From CAYLNK01 sp964384675 (GTDB lineage Bacteria > Acidobacteriota > Thermoanaerobaculia > UBA5066), in contig CAYLNK010000002.1 of NCBI GenBank assembly GCA_964384675.1, positions 1-64,000 of the forward strand: 64,000 nucleotides of DNA. The letters are read 5' to 3'. The notes beneath the pieces are model-generated. The model was not told where the DNA came from, searched no databases, and saw only the letters and a list, made by a program, of their open reading frames with translations. Of the stretch, positions 16,909 to 25,125 are shown piece after piece. Made by a program: the position numbers and the translations under genes. Position 1 is the first letter of the stretch; each line of letters begins with the position of its first letter.

Positions 16909-17817
16909 TCACGTGGCGGGGCCGAGACCCAGGAGGGCCCGGAGCGCGTGCCCGGCGATCGCCGGGTTCTCTTTCAGGCGCCTCGTCGAGTACGCGTACC
17001 AGTCCCGTCCGTACGGCACGTAGACCCGGAGCCGGTGTCCGGCTTCGATGAGGATCTTGCGCAAGAGCGGGTCGACGCCGAGGAGCATCTGGAACTCGTA
17101 CCGGTCGGGGGAGAGCTTCAGACGATCGATGGTGGCCAGCGCCAGCTGGACGCAGGCCTCGTCGTGGGTCGCGATGCCGGCGTAGCAGCCGGCCGAAAGG
17201 TGCTTGTCGACGAGCGCCCCGAAGTTCCGGATCACCACATCCCGGTCCTTGAAGGCGTGCGCGCGTGGCTCGATGTAGATCCCCTTGCAGATCCGGACGT
17301 TCATCTTCGCGTCGATCAGCCGGTCGAGGTCCCGGAGGCTGCGCCGGAGGTACGCCTGGATCACCACTCCGATGTTCGCGTACTCCTTCTTCAGGTCGAG
17401 GACCAACGCGAGGGTGGACTCCGTGTACGGGGTGTCCTCCATGTCGAGGCGGATGAAGAGATTGCTTTCGGCCGCCTTGCGGCAGATGGCGAGGCAGTTC
17501 TCGCGAGCCAGACCCGGATCGATCGAGAGGCCGACGGCGGTTGGCTTGATCGAGACGTTGGCCGGCAAGCCCGAGGCGGCGAGCGCCCCGATCGCGCGCA
17601 GGTACTCGTCCCGCGTGGCGACCGTCTGCTCCCGACGTGTCACGCTCTCTCCGAGCACGTCGAGCGTGGCCATCGCGCCCTCATTCGCGAGCGCGCGGAT
17701 CGCGGCGAGCCCGTCGTCGAGCGTTTCGCCCGCCACGTAGCGGGAGGCGAAGCGGCGGACGATCGGCTTCGGGACGGCGGGGAGGGCGGTGACGACGAGC
17801 TTGTTGAACAGCGACAT
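16909..17817 (-). CDS. Proline dehydrogenase (monofunctional PRODH)
   Basis: A 302-residue FAD enzyme of the PutA PRODH fold, oxidising proline to pyrroline-5-carboxylate at the membrane with transfer of electrons to quinone. Family motifs include NVSIKPTAVGL (about 88-98), FIRLDMED near 120-127, KGIYIEP near 182 and the C-terminal substrate-binding VYVPYGRDWYAYSTRR. The length fits the stand-alone bacterial/Thermus-type PRODH. No P5C dehydrogenase gene is adjacent. It lies between a beta-barrel and comF genes on the same strand with short gaps. Confidence 0.93.
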   Translation of the reverse strand: MSLFNKLVVTALPAVPKPIVRRFASRYVAGETLDDGLAAIRALANEGAMATLDVLGESVTRREQTVATRDEYLRAIGALAASGLPANVSIKPTAVGLSIDPGLARENCLAICRKAAESNLFIRLDMEDTPYTESTLALVLDLKKEYANIGVVIQAYLRRSLRDLDRLIDAKMNVRICKGIYIEPRAHAFKDRDVVIRNFGALVDKHLSAGCYAGIATHDEACVQLALATIDRLKLSPDRYEFQMLLGVDPLLRKILIEAGHRLRVYVPYGRDWYAYSTRRLKENPAIAGHALRALLGLGPAT

Positions 17818-17837
17818 TCGTGCTCCGGGCCGGGCGC

Positions 17838-18578
17838 CTACGGTGTGCGGGCGAGGACGAGCAACCTGACCTCCAGCGCCCCGGCGTCGAGGAGGGCGGA
17901 GGAGGCGGCGCGCACGGTGGCGCCCGTTGTCATGACGTCATCGACGAGGACGAGGCGCTTTCCCCGGGCTTTGGCCGGGATGGCGGCGAAGGCGCCGGCC
18001 ACGTTACCGCGCCGGGCCGTGGCGGGGAGCGCGGACTGCGGGGTGGCGTCCCCGCGGCGTTCGAGGGCCTCGACCAGAGGAAGCGCGCTCCGACGCGCGA
18101 TCTCCGCGGCGAGCAGCCGGGCCTGGTCGTAGCCTCGATCGCGGTTTCGCCGCCGCGTCGACGGCGCCGGAGTCACGCCGTCGAGGCCCTCGAGGAGCCG
18201 GACGCGGCGTGCGGCAGCCACGAGCCGGATCGCCGCCGGCCTCGCGGCGATGTCCAGCCCCCGGAACTTGAGCGCGGCGACGATCCGGGCGAGCGCGCCT
18301 CCGTAGTCTCCGAGACAGCTCGCGGCGGTGAAGGGCGGCGGGTCGGTCAGGCAGTCGCGACAGAGTCCCTCGCCGGGGAGGGCGCAGCGTGGGCAGCGGG
18401 GTTCCTCGGTCGGCAGGCCGCCCCAGCAGGTGGCGCAGACGCCACCTCCGCCGAGCCCGCTCCTCGGGGCCCGGCAGCCGGCGCAGAGCGACGGGGCGAA
18501 GAGGTCGAGCAGGCGCCGCACGGCCGGATTCGCGCGCTCCCGAGCCACGCCGATCGCGGCAGCCTGCACGCCGATCAT
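17838..18578 (-). CDS. comF: ComF-family phosphoribosyltransferase-like protein
   Basis: A 246-residue ComF homologue. Four CxxC pairs (CAGC, CATC, CPRC, CRDC between residues about 32 and 75) form the double zinc-ribbon. A type I PRTase domain with the PRPP-binding VLVDDVMTTGAT follows near residue 210-221. The motif RRRNRDRGYDQARLLA is typical of ComF/GntX proteins. Known members act in DNA uptake or have unclear roles; no other competence genes are in the window. Confidence 0.92.
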   Translation of the reverse strand: MIGVQAAAIGVARERANPAVRRLLDLFAPSLCAGCRAPRSGLGGGGVCATCWGGLPTEEPRCPRCALPGEGLCRDCLTDPPPFTAASCLGDYGGALARIVAALKFRGLDIAARPAAIRLVAAARRVRLLEGLDGVTPAPSTRRRNRDRGYDQARLLAAEIARRSALPLVEALERRGDATPQSALPATARRGNVAGAFAAIPAKARGKRLVLVDDVMTTGATVRAASSALLDAGALEVRLLVLARTP

Positions 18579-18659
18579 TCTAGACGAACGGCCCGCAGGA
18601 TCCGTATCTCCGTCGTGAGCGTTGACGCTTCGTTCGCCCCGCCCCTATCCTGCCGTCCG

Positions 18660-19226
18660 ATGAGCATCTCCCGTCCCCTCCGCGTCCTCGCCCTGGTCCT
18701 CTGCTCGGCCACGCTCGTGGCGAACCCCGCGAAGGCGCAGTCGTTCGCCGTCGGCGGGGGCGGCTCGTTCGTGAACGACACCGGCTCGGAGTTCAGCACG
18801 ACCGATTTCGTCACGAGCTTCGACACGGTCGGAGCCCACCTTTTCGGAGACGTCGTTCTCGAGGATGGGGTCGTCTTCGAGGCCCGGACCTCGCAGTTCG
18901 GGCTCGAGGGCTCGGTGGCCGGCGCGCCCAACCTGAAGGCGACCGCCGGCACGTTGTCGGTCACGTACCTCTTTCGCGAGGCCTGGATCCGCGCCGGATT
19001 CGTGGCGGGTGGCGGCGTCTACCGGGTCGTTCCCCGTCCAATCGAGGGCGGTCAGGTCGCGGCCGACGTCTCCCAGACCTCGTTCGGGTTCTTCGGAGGG
19101 CTCGTCAGTGTTTTCGACATCGGCAAGCGGTGGGACGCCAGGCTCGAGGTGACGATCCATTCGATCCGCACCGACTACCGGCACACTCCGGTCTTCCTGA
19201 CCGGCGGGATCGCGTACCACTTCTGA
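18660..19226 (+). CDS. Small outer-membrane beta-barrel protein (OmpW/OprF-like)
   Basis: A 188-residue protein with a signal peptide ending in KAQS (about residue 26). The mature chain has about eight amphipathic strands and a terminal GGIAYHF, ending in Phe as expected for an outer-membrane barrel. The start is ATG 18660; the frame is open further upstream only as a shadow of comF. It is divergent from comF. No binding motifs allow a specific function. Confidence 0.75.
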   Translation: MSISRPLRVLALVLCSATLVANPAKAQSFAVGGGGSFVNDTGSEFSTTDFVTSFDTVGAHLFGDVVLEDGVVFEARTSQFGLEGSVAGAPNLKATAGTLSVTYLFREAWIRAGFVAGGGVYRVVPRPIEGGQVAADVSQTSFGFFGGLVSVFDIGKRWDARLEVTIHSIRTDYRHTPVFLTGGIAYHF

Positions 19227-19676
19227 CCGGGTGAGGGTTCCGTGTCGGGGCCGCGGACGGGCCCGGCGCGGGCCACGTGGTATCGACGGACCGTCCGGAA
19301 ATGGTGGGACCTGCCCGGCCTTTTCGGCCGGGCAGGGGTTGCGACGGTGGGATGTTCTAACTTGTGGGCTAGTGAGAGGTAGGACTGAGGTGGCGGGCCC
19401 GCAAACCGGGTGATCTGCGGGTTACGTGGGGAGTGTTTTCGAAGATCGTCTTCATCGGTCTTGCGAACGCTTGGGGTTCGATCTCCTGACCATCTATACG
19501 CAAGTCGGATGCCTATGGTTTACCTGCTCGCCACGATTCCCGGAAGTCGTTCTTTCGCATTGGCTTGGATCCACCGCTGGCGGGAGCCCCCTCTGGAGCC
19601 GTCTCAGAATCAGTCCAATAAGGTGCAATTCGGCACTCCGGAAGGGAAAAATGTCGCGAAACGGGTGGGGCTTTTT
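19227..19676. other. 450-base intergenic region with strong hairpins, no gene recognised
   Basis: No credible coding frame is present, and the second half is lower in G+C than its flanks. An 11-bp perfect hairpin CCTGCCCGGCC-ttttc-complement spans 19310-19336, and a second stem CCCGCA/TGCGGG spans 19398-19421. A T-loop-like GGTTCGATC occurs near 19475-19483, but no tRNA cloverleaf can be built around it. The region could hold a structured RNA; I could not match RNase P, tmRNA, SRP or 6S signatures. Confidence 0.4.
19310..19336 (+). terminator. Hairpin downstream of the small beta-barrel gene
   Basis: An 11-bp stem with a 5-base loop (ttttc), about 85 bases after the stop at 19226. It lacks a T-tract, so it may instead be part of a structured RNA. 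Confidence 0.4.
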
Positions 19677-20126
19677 TCAGGTCAGGGGAAGGAGCGTCGA
19701 GTCCTTCTTGACGGACAGCGAGAGCTCGACCTTCGTCCGCACCACGCCCCGGATGGTCTGGATCCGTTCGCGCAGGACGGACTCCACGTGCTCGACGTCG
19801 CGCGCCCGGATCTTGAGCCTGTATCCGTAGTCGCCCGAGAGCGCGTAGCACTCCTGGACATCGAGGAGGTTCTCGATCTCGTCCAGGAAGGGGCGCTCGA
19901 AGCGAGGGTGCTCGAGACCGACGTCGATGTGTGCCACGAGAGGCATGCCGACGAGTCGCGGATCGAGCAGGGCCGTGAACCTCCGGATGAAGCCCCGGGT
20001 CTCGAGCTTCTTGATCCGCTCGTTCACCGATGGCGTGGTGAGTCCCACGCTCTCGGCGATTCGCGCCTGGGACACCTTGCCGTCCCGCTGCAAGATATCC
20101 AGGATCTTTCGATCGATCTCATCCAT
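19677..20126 (-). CDS. Lrp/AsnC-family transcription regulator
   Basis: A 149-residue regulator. The N-terminal winged helix-turn-helix (MDEIDRKILDILQRDGK, then ARIAESVGLTTPSVNERIKKLE) is classic Lrp. The C-terminal RAM/ACT-like ligand domain includes the GDYGYRLKIRARD element that normally binds an amino acid effector. There is no Shine-Dalgarno before the ATG; instead the start codon lies inside a very large inverted repeat (20120-20171). It is downstream of glgC on the same strand. The likely effector is an amino acid, and autoregulation is common in the family. Confidence 0.93.
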   Translation of the reverse strand: MDEIDRKILDILQRDGKVSQARIAESVGLTTPSVNERIKKLETRGFIRRFTALLDPRLVGMPLVAHIDVGLEHPRFERPFLDEIENLLDVQECYALSGDYGYRLKIRARDVEHVESVLRERIQTIRGVVRTKVELSLSVKKDSTLLPLT

Positions 20127-20171
20127 AAAATATTCGGCCCGCTTGTCTGCGGGCCGAATATTATTTGGATG
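20120..20171 (-). promoter_or_regulatory. Large near-perfect palindrome spanning the lrp start codon
   Basis: Arms 20120-20142 and 20149-20171 match at 21 of 23 positions around a 6-base loop; the inner 14 bp (AATATTCGGCCCGC) are perfect. On the minus strand the hairpin is followed by an ATATTTTAT-type tail, so it can act as terminator of glgC. It also overlaps the lrp ATG and a possible -10 (TAATAT, 20158-20163) that pairs with TTGATC (20182-20187) at 18-base spacing. Its A+T-flanked symmetry also suits an Lrp operator. Which role dominates cannot be told. Confidence 0.6.
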
Positions 20172-20183
20172 CAGGGGTCTGGA

Positions 20184-21455
20184 TCAAGAGGATAGAGCGA
20201 CCCGGCGAGCCGGCTCCGGTATCTCGGCGCCCTTGGGCAGGACGACCACGCCCCCTTCCGAGACGTGGAATCGCCGCCGGTCCTCCTCGGGATCGAACCC
20301 GATCTCGACCCTCGGGGGGATCCGGAGCCCCTTGTCGGCGATGACCCGTCTCAGCCGCGCGTGGCGGCCCACTTCCACACCGTCCATCAGGACGCACTCC
20401 TCGATGTGCGAGAAGGAGTTGACCCGGACTCGCGGGAAGAGGATCGACCGGTGGATCGTGCCGCCGGAGATGATGCAGCCGTTCGAGACCATGGAGTCGG
20501 TGGCGATCCCGATTCGGTTCGAGGCGGCGTCGGCGAAGACGAACTTCGCGGGCGGCAGCTGGGGCGAGCGGCTCTTGATCACCCACTTCGGGTTGTAGAG
20601 ATTGAGCGGGGGAGTCACCGAGATCAGGTCCATGGAGGCATCCCAGTACGAGTCGACGGTGCCGACGTCCCGCCAATACGGCGGCAGGTCCTCGTCGCCG
20701 GGCACCCGGTTGGACGAGTAGTCGTAGGCGAAGATCCGTGCGCCGCCGGCCATGAGCGACGGGATGATCGTCTTCCCGAAGTCATGAGAGGTGTCCTGCA
20801 GGGCGTCGTGCTCCAGCGCGTCGATCAGCACATCCGGCTCGAAGACGTAGTTCCCCATCGAGGCCAGGGCGAAACCGGGGCTCCCGGGCATCTCCTTCGG
20901 CTCGGCCGGCTTCTCTTCGAAGCCGAGAACCCGGCCGTCGTCGCCGATCTCCAGGACGCCGAATCGCGAGGCCTCCTCGAGCGGGACGGGGATCGCCGCG
21001 ATCGTCAGGTCGTGGCCGCCGTCCTCGTGGAAGACCAGCATGGGGCTGACGTCCATCATGTAGATGTGGTCGCCGCCGAAGACGCAGACGTGGGACGGCC
21101 GCTCGTCGAAGATGAGGTCGAGGTTCTGGTACACGGCGTCCGCCGTTCCCCGGAACCAGTGGGGCCCGCGCCGCATCTGGGCCGGAACCGGGTCGACGAA
21201 CTGGCCGATGTCCGCGGTGAGCCGCCAGGTCCGGATGATGTGCTCGATGAGGGAGTTCGACTTGAACTGCGTCAGGACCTTGATCTTGGTGAGACCCGAG
21301 TTGACGAAGTTATTCAAGGCGAAGTCGATGATCCGGTAGCGGCCGCCGAACGGGACGGCGGGCTTGGCGCGGTCCCGGGTCAGGGGGAACAGCCGCTCTC
21401 CCATCCCTCCGGCGAGGATGATGGACAGAACGTCCCGGTGCTGGATGACCTTCAC
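20184..21455 (-). CDS. glgC: Glucose-1-phosphate adenylyltransferase
   Basis: A 423-residue ADP-glucose pyrophosphorylase, the committed step of bacterial glycogen synthesis. The N-terminal nucleotidyltransferase signature is ILAGGMGERLFPLTRDRAKP, followed by VPFGGRYRIIDFALNN. GTADAVYQN and FGGDHIYMMD form the active-site region, and FGVLEIGDDGRVLGFEEKP is the regulatory/substrate segment. A C-terminal left-handed beta-helix (SNGCIISGGTIHRSILFPRVRVNS) completes it. I start at GTG 21455, with GAGGGG upstream, because the family begins shortly before the LAGG motif; the longer frame adds 25 unsupported residues. No other glg genes are nearby. Confidence 0.95.
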   Translation of the reverse strand: MKVIQHRDVLSIILAGGMGERLFPLTRDRAKPAVPFGGRYRIIDFALNNFVNSGLTKIKVLTQFKSNSLIEHIIRTWRLTADIGQFVDPVPAQMRRGPHWFRGTADAVYQNLDLIFDERPSHVCVFGGDHIYMMDVSPMLVFHEDGGHDLTIAAIPVPLEEASRFGVLEIGDDGRVLGFEEKPAEPKEMPGSPGFALASMGNYVFEPDVLIDALEHDALQDTSHDFGKTIIPSLMAGGARIFAYDYSSNRVPGDEDLPPYWRDVGTVDSYWDASMDLISVTPPLNLYNPKWVIKSRSPQLPPAKFVFADAASNRIGIATDSMVSNGCIISGGTIHRSILFPRVRVNSFSHIEECVLMDGVEVGRHARLRRVIADKGLRIPPRVEIGFDPEEDRRRFHVSEGGVVVLPKGAEIPEPARRVALSS

Positions 21456-21523
21456 GTGTGCCCCTCGCCGATTTTCGCACCGCTGCATCGCTCGTGGCGG
21501 TCCGAAGTGAGTATCTTTGACGC

Positions 21524-22498
21524 ATGGCAACGAAGGACCCGTACGAGCTGCTCGGGGTCGAGCGGAACGCGTCGGACGCGGAGATCAAGAAGGCGTATCG
21601 GCGGCTGGCGCGCAAGCACCATCCGGACGTCAACCCCGGTGACGTCTCGGCGCAGAAGAAGTTCCAGGAGATCGCGTCGGCGTACGAGGTCCTGAAGGAC
21701 CCGGCGCGACGTGCCCGCTACGACCGCACGGGCTCCGCGGACGAGACCCCTCCGCCGCCCCCGGCGGCGAGCGGGAGCCCGTTCGGGGGCGGTGGAGGGG
21801 TCCGGTGGAGCGCCGATTTCGGGGACCTCTTCTCCGAGATCTTCTCGGGAGCCTCCCGCGCTGGCTTCGGGGCCCCCGAGGAGGAGGATGACGACGTCGC
21901 GGTTCCCCTCACGATCCCGTTCAAGGACGCGGTCCTCGGCGGTCCGGTGACGTTCAAGGCGAGGATCCCGCGACGCTGCTCCCGTTGCGGGGGCTCGGGG
22001 CGCTCCGGGCGCAGCTCCTGTCCTGCCTGCCATGGCGGGCGCTTCGTGGTGGAGAACGAGAAGCTGTCGGTTCGAATCCCGGCTGGCGTGCAGAGCGGCT
22101 CGAAGATACGGGTGCCGGGAAAGGGCCGCTCCGAGGGGGGCGACCTCTACATCACCCTGACCGTGGAGGCACATCCCTATTTCCAGCGGGATGGTGACGA
22201 CATCCAGGCCGAGGTCCCGATCACGGTGGCGGAAGCGTACGTCGGGGCGGAGATCGAGGTGCCGACGATCCACGGCCCGGTGAGGGCGCGCATCCCGTCC
22301 GGGACGGCCGGTGGCCAGCGTTTCCGATTGCGAGGGCGGGGGATCCTGAATGGGCATACCAGCATCACGGGCGATCACTACTACCGGATCGCCATCGTGA
22401 TGCCGAGTCGTGTGACGGACGAAGGACGGGTGGCCGCCGAAAGGTTCGCGACGCTGTACACGGAGGATCCGCGAGCGACGCTACCGAAGGGGCTGTAG
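21524..22498 (+). CDS. DnaJ-like co-chaperone with reduced zinc finger
   Basis: A 324-residue J-protein. The J-domain (1-68) has HPD in ARKHHPDVN. A Pro- then Gly/Phe-rich linker follows (75-120). The cysteine-rich part is short: only two CxxC repeats (CSRCGGSG and CPACHGGR) in place of the four of canonical DnaJ, enough for a single zinc site. The C-terminal substrate-binding domains are complete (VRIPAGVQSGSKIRVPGKG, GDLYITLTVEAHPYFQRDGD, VPTIHGPVRARIPSGTAGG). It would stimulate DnaK ATPase and deliver substrates; no dnaK is nearby. It is intermediate between DnaJ and CbpA types. Confidence 0.92.
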   Translation: MATKDPYELLGVERNASDAEIKKAYRRLARKHHPDVNPGDVSAQKKFQEIASAYEVLKDPARRARYDRTGSADETPPPPPAASGSPFGGGGGVRWSADFGDLFSEIFSGASRAGFGAPEEEDDDVAVPLTIPFKDAVLGGPVTFKARIPRRCSRCGGSGRSGRSSCPACHGGRFVVENEKLSVRIPAGVQSGSKIRVPGKGRSEGGDLYITLTVEAHPYFQRDGDDIQAEVPITVAEAYVGAEIEVPTIHGPVRARIPSGTAGGQRFRLRGRGILNGHTSITGDHYYRIAIVMPSRVTDEGRVAAERFATLYTEDPRATLPKGL

Positions 22499-22660
22499 GG
22501 TTCGGGGAGGCCCAGCGAGGGCCTCCCCGCCTCACCAAGGAAAGCGATTCGTGTGGGAGGGGTTCGGGGAGGCCCAGCGGGGGCCTCCCCGCCTCACCAA
22601 GGGAAGCGATTCGTGTGGGAGGGGTTCGGGGAGGCCCAGCGGGGGCCTCCCCGCCTCACT
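22499..22660. repeat. Three tandem 62-bp repeats, each with a 10-bp hairpin (bidirectional terminator array)
   Basis: Between the convergent dnaJ-like and exported-protein genes a unit of 62 bases occurs two and a half times: its TTCGGGGAGGCCC start recurs at 22501, 22563 and 22625. Each copy holds the hairpin GGGGAGGCCC-(5)-GGGCCTCCCC (22504-22528, 22566-22590, 22628-22652). The copies are almost identical; copy 1 differs by single bases in the loop and in AAGGAAAGCG versus AAGGGAAGCG. The third copy abuts the stop codon of the leftward gene. Hairpins are symmetric, so they can act for both strands. Confidence 0.85.
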
Positions 22661-23713
22661 TCAGTGCCGTTCCGCCATCTGGCGCAGGAGGCCGAGCGCG
22701 CGATCGATGTTGAAGTCGTCGCGGATGGAGATGGTGGTCGCGGGGAGATCGGGCGTGGCGTCCCCGCGAACGAACCTCAGGCTGCTCGGCTCCTCCCAAT
22801 AGAAGGTCGGCATCCCCTCAGGCGAGATCAGCGTCCGGACGCTCTCTCCACGCACGTCGACGCGGACCGGAATCGCCCCTTCGCGGACTCCACGGCTGAT
22901 CGGAATGTGAGCGCGAACGTAGGAGTCGCGGTCGGGGGTCTTCGAGCCCTCGGACAGCAGCTTCGAGATGTCGTCCGGGAAGTTGATCCGGATGACGCAG
23001 TGCTTCTGCGCCGCCAGGTTCACGAAGCTGACGAGGACGCCGCCGTTGGCGCCCGGATCGGGGACGACGTCGGGGTACTGATACGAGGAGAAGGGGAGTC
23101 CGGACGCCGGCGTCGGGCCGGTCACGCCGTGCAGGGCGTTCAGGTCGAACGCGCGCACGCCGTCGGAGTCGAGCACGCCGTCTTCGACGAAGAGGCAGGC
23201 ATAGCGGGCCTGGGCGTAGGAGCTCTCCTCCCACCAGACCACCGACACGACCGAGCGGGTCTTCGGGACGCGCGCGCCGTCCTTGTCCACGTCGGTGTAC
23301 TTCTGCCGCGTGACCAGGAGGCGCGGGTTCTTCGAGCTGTAGAGTCCCGCGTTCGGGAGGATGTTCTGGCTGATCCAGCGGCCGTCGCGTCGGACCGCGA
23401 TGTTGATGTCGGAGTGGTAGCCCCGCATCTTCGTGAAGACGACGAACACGGTCTTCGTCACGCTGTCGTAGTCGAGCGACGCCACACCCTCGAGGTCGGA
23501 GTCGAGCGAGCCCTCGACGATGTCCGCCGAGGCCCAGCCGTCCGGCCGGGTAGACCGCAGCACAAGCATGCTGCCGAGGGACGACTTCGCGGAGACGACC
23601 TCCAGGAGAGTTCCGTCCGGGGTCATCAGGTCGGCGCGGCGGGAGTCCGCCTGAGCGGGCAACGCGAGGAGGACCGGAAGGACGGCGAGGAGACCGAACC
23701 GGACGCGGCGCAT
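22661..23713 (-). CDS. Exported protein of unknown function
   Basis: A 350-residue protein with a signal peptide (RVRFGLLAVLPVLLALPAQA, cleavage near residue 22). The mature part is rich in beta-strand-like segments with recurring DxDxDG-like and aromatic patterns (DVDKDGARV, SVVSVVWWEESSYAQARY), suggesting a beta-propeller or sialidase-like fold. I recognise no catalytic motif. It begins 3 bases after the TPR gene stop and is the last gene of the XRE-TPR operon, implying a shared role. Confidence 0.7.
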   Translation of the reverse strand: MRRVRFGLLAVLPVLLALPAQADSRRADLMTPDGTLLEVVSAKSSLGSMLVLRSTRPDGWASADIVEGSLDSDLEGVASLDYDSVTKTVFVVFTKMRGYHSDINIAVRRDGRWISQNILPNAGLYSSKNPRLLVTRQKYTDVDKDGARVPKTRSVVSVVWWEESSYAQARYACLFVEDGVLDSDGVRAFDLNALHGVTGPTPASGLPFSSYQYPDVVPDPGANGGVLVSFVNLAAQKHCVIRINFPDDISKLLSEGSKTPDRDSYVRAHIPISRGVREGAIPVRVDVRGESVRTLISPEGMPTFYWEEPSSLRFVRGDATPDLPATTISIRDDFNIDRALGLLRQMAERH

Positions 23714-23716
23714 GAC

Positions 23717-24643
23717 TCAGCCCCTCAGGTTGATGACGTTTCGAAAGTCGAAGACGTCGAGGTAGGCCCGGAGGTTGCGGAATTCCGGGTAGTGGGCGGC
23801 GAGTCGATCGAAGTACCCCTCGGCGGCGCCTGAGTCTCCGCTCAGGTGGCACGTTTCGCCGAGGAGGTAGAGGAAGTTCTTCTCCAGGTCCTTCTCGCCG
23901 ACCAGCTCGACCCGCTCGAGCCCGGCTTCACCGAAGTAGCGTGCCTCCGCGTAGCGGTCGAGCTTGAGGTATCCGAAGCAGAGGTCGAGGAGCGGGAAGA
24001 CCGTCAGACCGGGCGACTGGGTCCGCTCGAGCTGCTCGAACGAGTCGTGAACCAGCGCGAGCCCGTCCGGGACGAGGTCCAGCGCCATCAGGCAGTAGCC
24101 CAGGTTGTCCTGGATGATCGCCTGTACCGTCGGGGAGACACCGCCGTTCTCCCGGGACGAGGTCCAAGCCGTCCGGTAGGTTTCCGCGGCCTCGCCGAAG
24201 CGGCTGTCCGCCACGAGGAGCATCCCGCTCTGGTTCGCGGCGCCGATCGCCAGCAGCGGCTCGCCGGGCAGCGCGCTCGCGTGCTGCACCGCGATGCGGT
24301 TGTAGAAGAGGGCCTTCTTGAGGTCCTTTCTGAGCTCGCAGACGCGCGCGATGTTGTAGGCCGCCCGGAAGCTGGTGCCCGGATCGGTACTGCGCAGGAG
24401 TATCCGCTTGAGCTCGAGGAACTCGGCGTCGGCGGAGCCGGTCTCGACGGCGGCGGTCGAGCGGCAGACGTAGATCCAGTCCACGAAGGCATCGTCCCCG
24501 GTCTCGCGAGCCGCCGCGAGCGCGGCATCGAAGACGGCGAGCGCCTCGGTGTACTGGCCACGATCGTTGAGGGGGACGCCTTCGAGCCGCAGCCTCTCGG
24601 CCTCGGCGCGCCGGCCGTCCGGGGTCCTGATCTCTTCGGCCAT
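23717..24643 (-). CDS. TPR-repeat protein
   Basis: A 308-residue, all-helical cytoplasmic protein without signal peptide or membrane segment. Tetratricopeptide-like repeats run through most of it (ALAVFDAALAAARETGD, AAYNIARVCELRKDLKKALFYN, AIIQDNLGYCLMALDLVPDGLALVHDSFEQLE, LDLCFGYLKLDRYAEARYFGEAGLE). The gene lies 6 bases after an XRE-type regulator and 3 bases before an exported protein. In RRNPP systems HTH and TPR parts are fused in one protein; here they may work as separate partners. The ligand is unknown. Confidence 0.8.
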   Translation of the reverse strand: MAEEIRTPDGRRAEAERLRLEGVPLNDRGQYTEALAVFDAALAAARETGDDAFVDWIYVCRSTAAVETGSADAEFLELKRILLRSTDPGTSFRAAYNIARVCELRKDLKKALFYNRIAVQHASALPGEPLLAIGAANQSGMLLVADSRFGEAAETYRTAWTSSRENGGVSPTVQAIIQDNLGYCLMALDLVPDGLALVHDSFEQLERTQSPGLTVFPLLDLCFGYLKLDRYAEARYFGEAGLERVELVGEKDLEKNFLYLLGETCHLSGDSGAAEGYFDRLAAHYPEFRNLRAYLDVFDFRNVINLRG

Positions 24644-24649
24644 GCTTCG

Positions 24650-25078
24650 CTACGCCTCGTCCTCGCTGGAGTCGACGTCGTCGACCGAGCCAGTCGCGTC
24701 GCGCCGTCGGGCTTCGTTTTGCATCCTCTTGAAGGCCACGAACTCCCGCACCTCACGGCGCGAGCTCTCGGACAACGCCGACCAGTCCGAAAGGAGACCG
24801 GCCTGATCGGCGGGCAGTCCATCCGGAACGGCCACGGGCTCTGGCTCGGCCGGGGCCTCCTCGAAGAACCGGCTCATCGAGAGCTCGAAGACCTGGAGGA
24901 TCCGGAAAAGGGTGTCCAGGCCGACCTTGTACTCCCCGTTCTCCATCCGCGACAGGTCCGACTGCGTCACGCCGATGCGTGCCGCGAGGTCGGCCTGGGT
25001 CAGATGACGGCTCTTCCGGATCTGCCGGATCTTCTGGCCGACCATCTGGATCTGGCGAACGGGTGGAGCTGCGCTCAT
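24650..25078 (-). CDS. XRE-family helix-turn-helix regulator
   Basis: A 142-residue regulator. Residues 14-70 form a Cro/CI-type helix-turn-helix (KIRQIRKSRHLTQADLAARI, GVTQSDLSRMENGEYKVGLD, TLFRILQVFELSMSRFF). The C-terminal half is acidic and probably disordered, with one helix (SSRREVREFVAFKRMQNEARR). It heads the minus-strand operon with the TPR and exported-protein genes and is divergent from the ABC permease at 25126 with a 47-base gap, so it may control both directions. Confidence 0.88.
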   Translation of the reverse strand: MSAAPPVRQIQMVGQKIRQIRKSRHLTQADLAARIGVTQSDLSRMENGEYKVGLDTLFRILQVFELSMSRFFEEAPAEPEPVAVPDGLPADQAGLLSDWSALSESSRREVREFVAFKRMQNEARRRDATGSVDDVDSSEDEA

Positions 25079-25125
25079 GGTCCAGGTTCTAAGATACGCC
25101 GCGAAAGGCTGCTGTCAAGCTCCAT

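Noticed and set aside
19465..19495. tRNA suspected from a T-loop-like GGTTCGATC
   Set aside because: No acceptor stem, anticodon arm or CCA-compatible end can be drawn around it.
22499..22660. CRISPR-like array (three regularly spaced repeats)
   Set aside because: The intervals between hairpins are themselves repeats, not unique spacers, and no cas gene is present.
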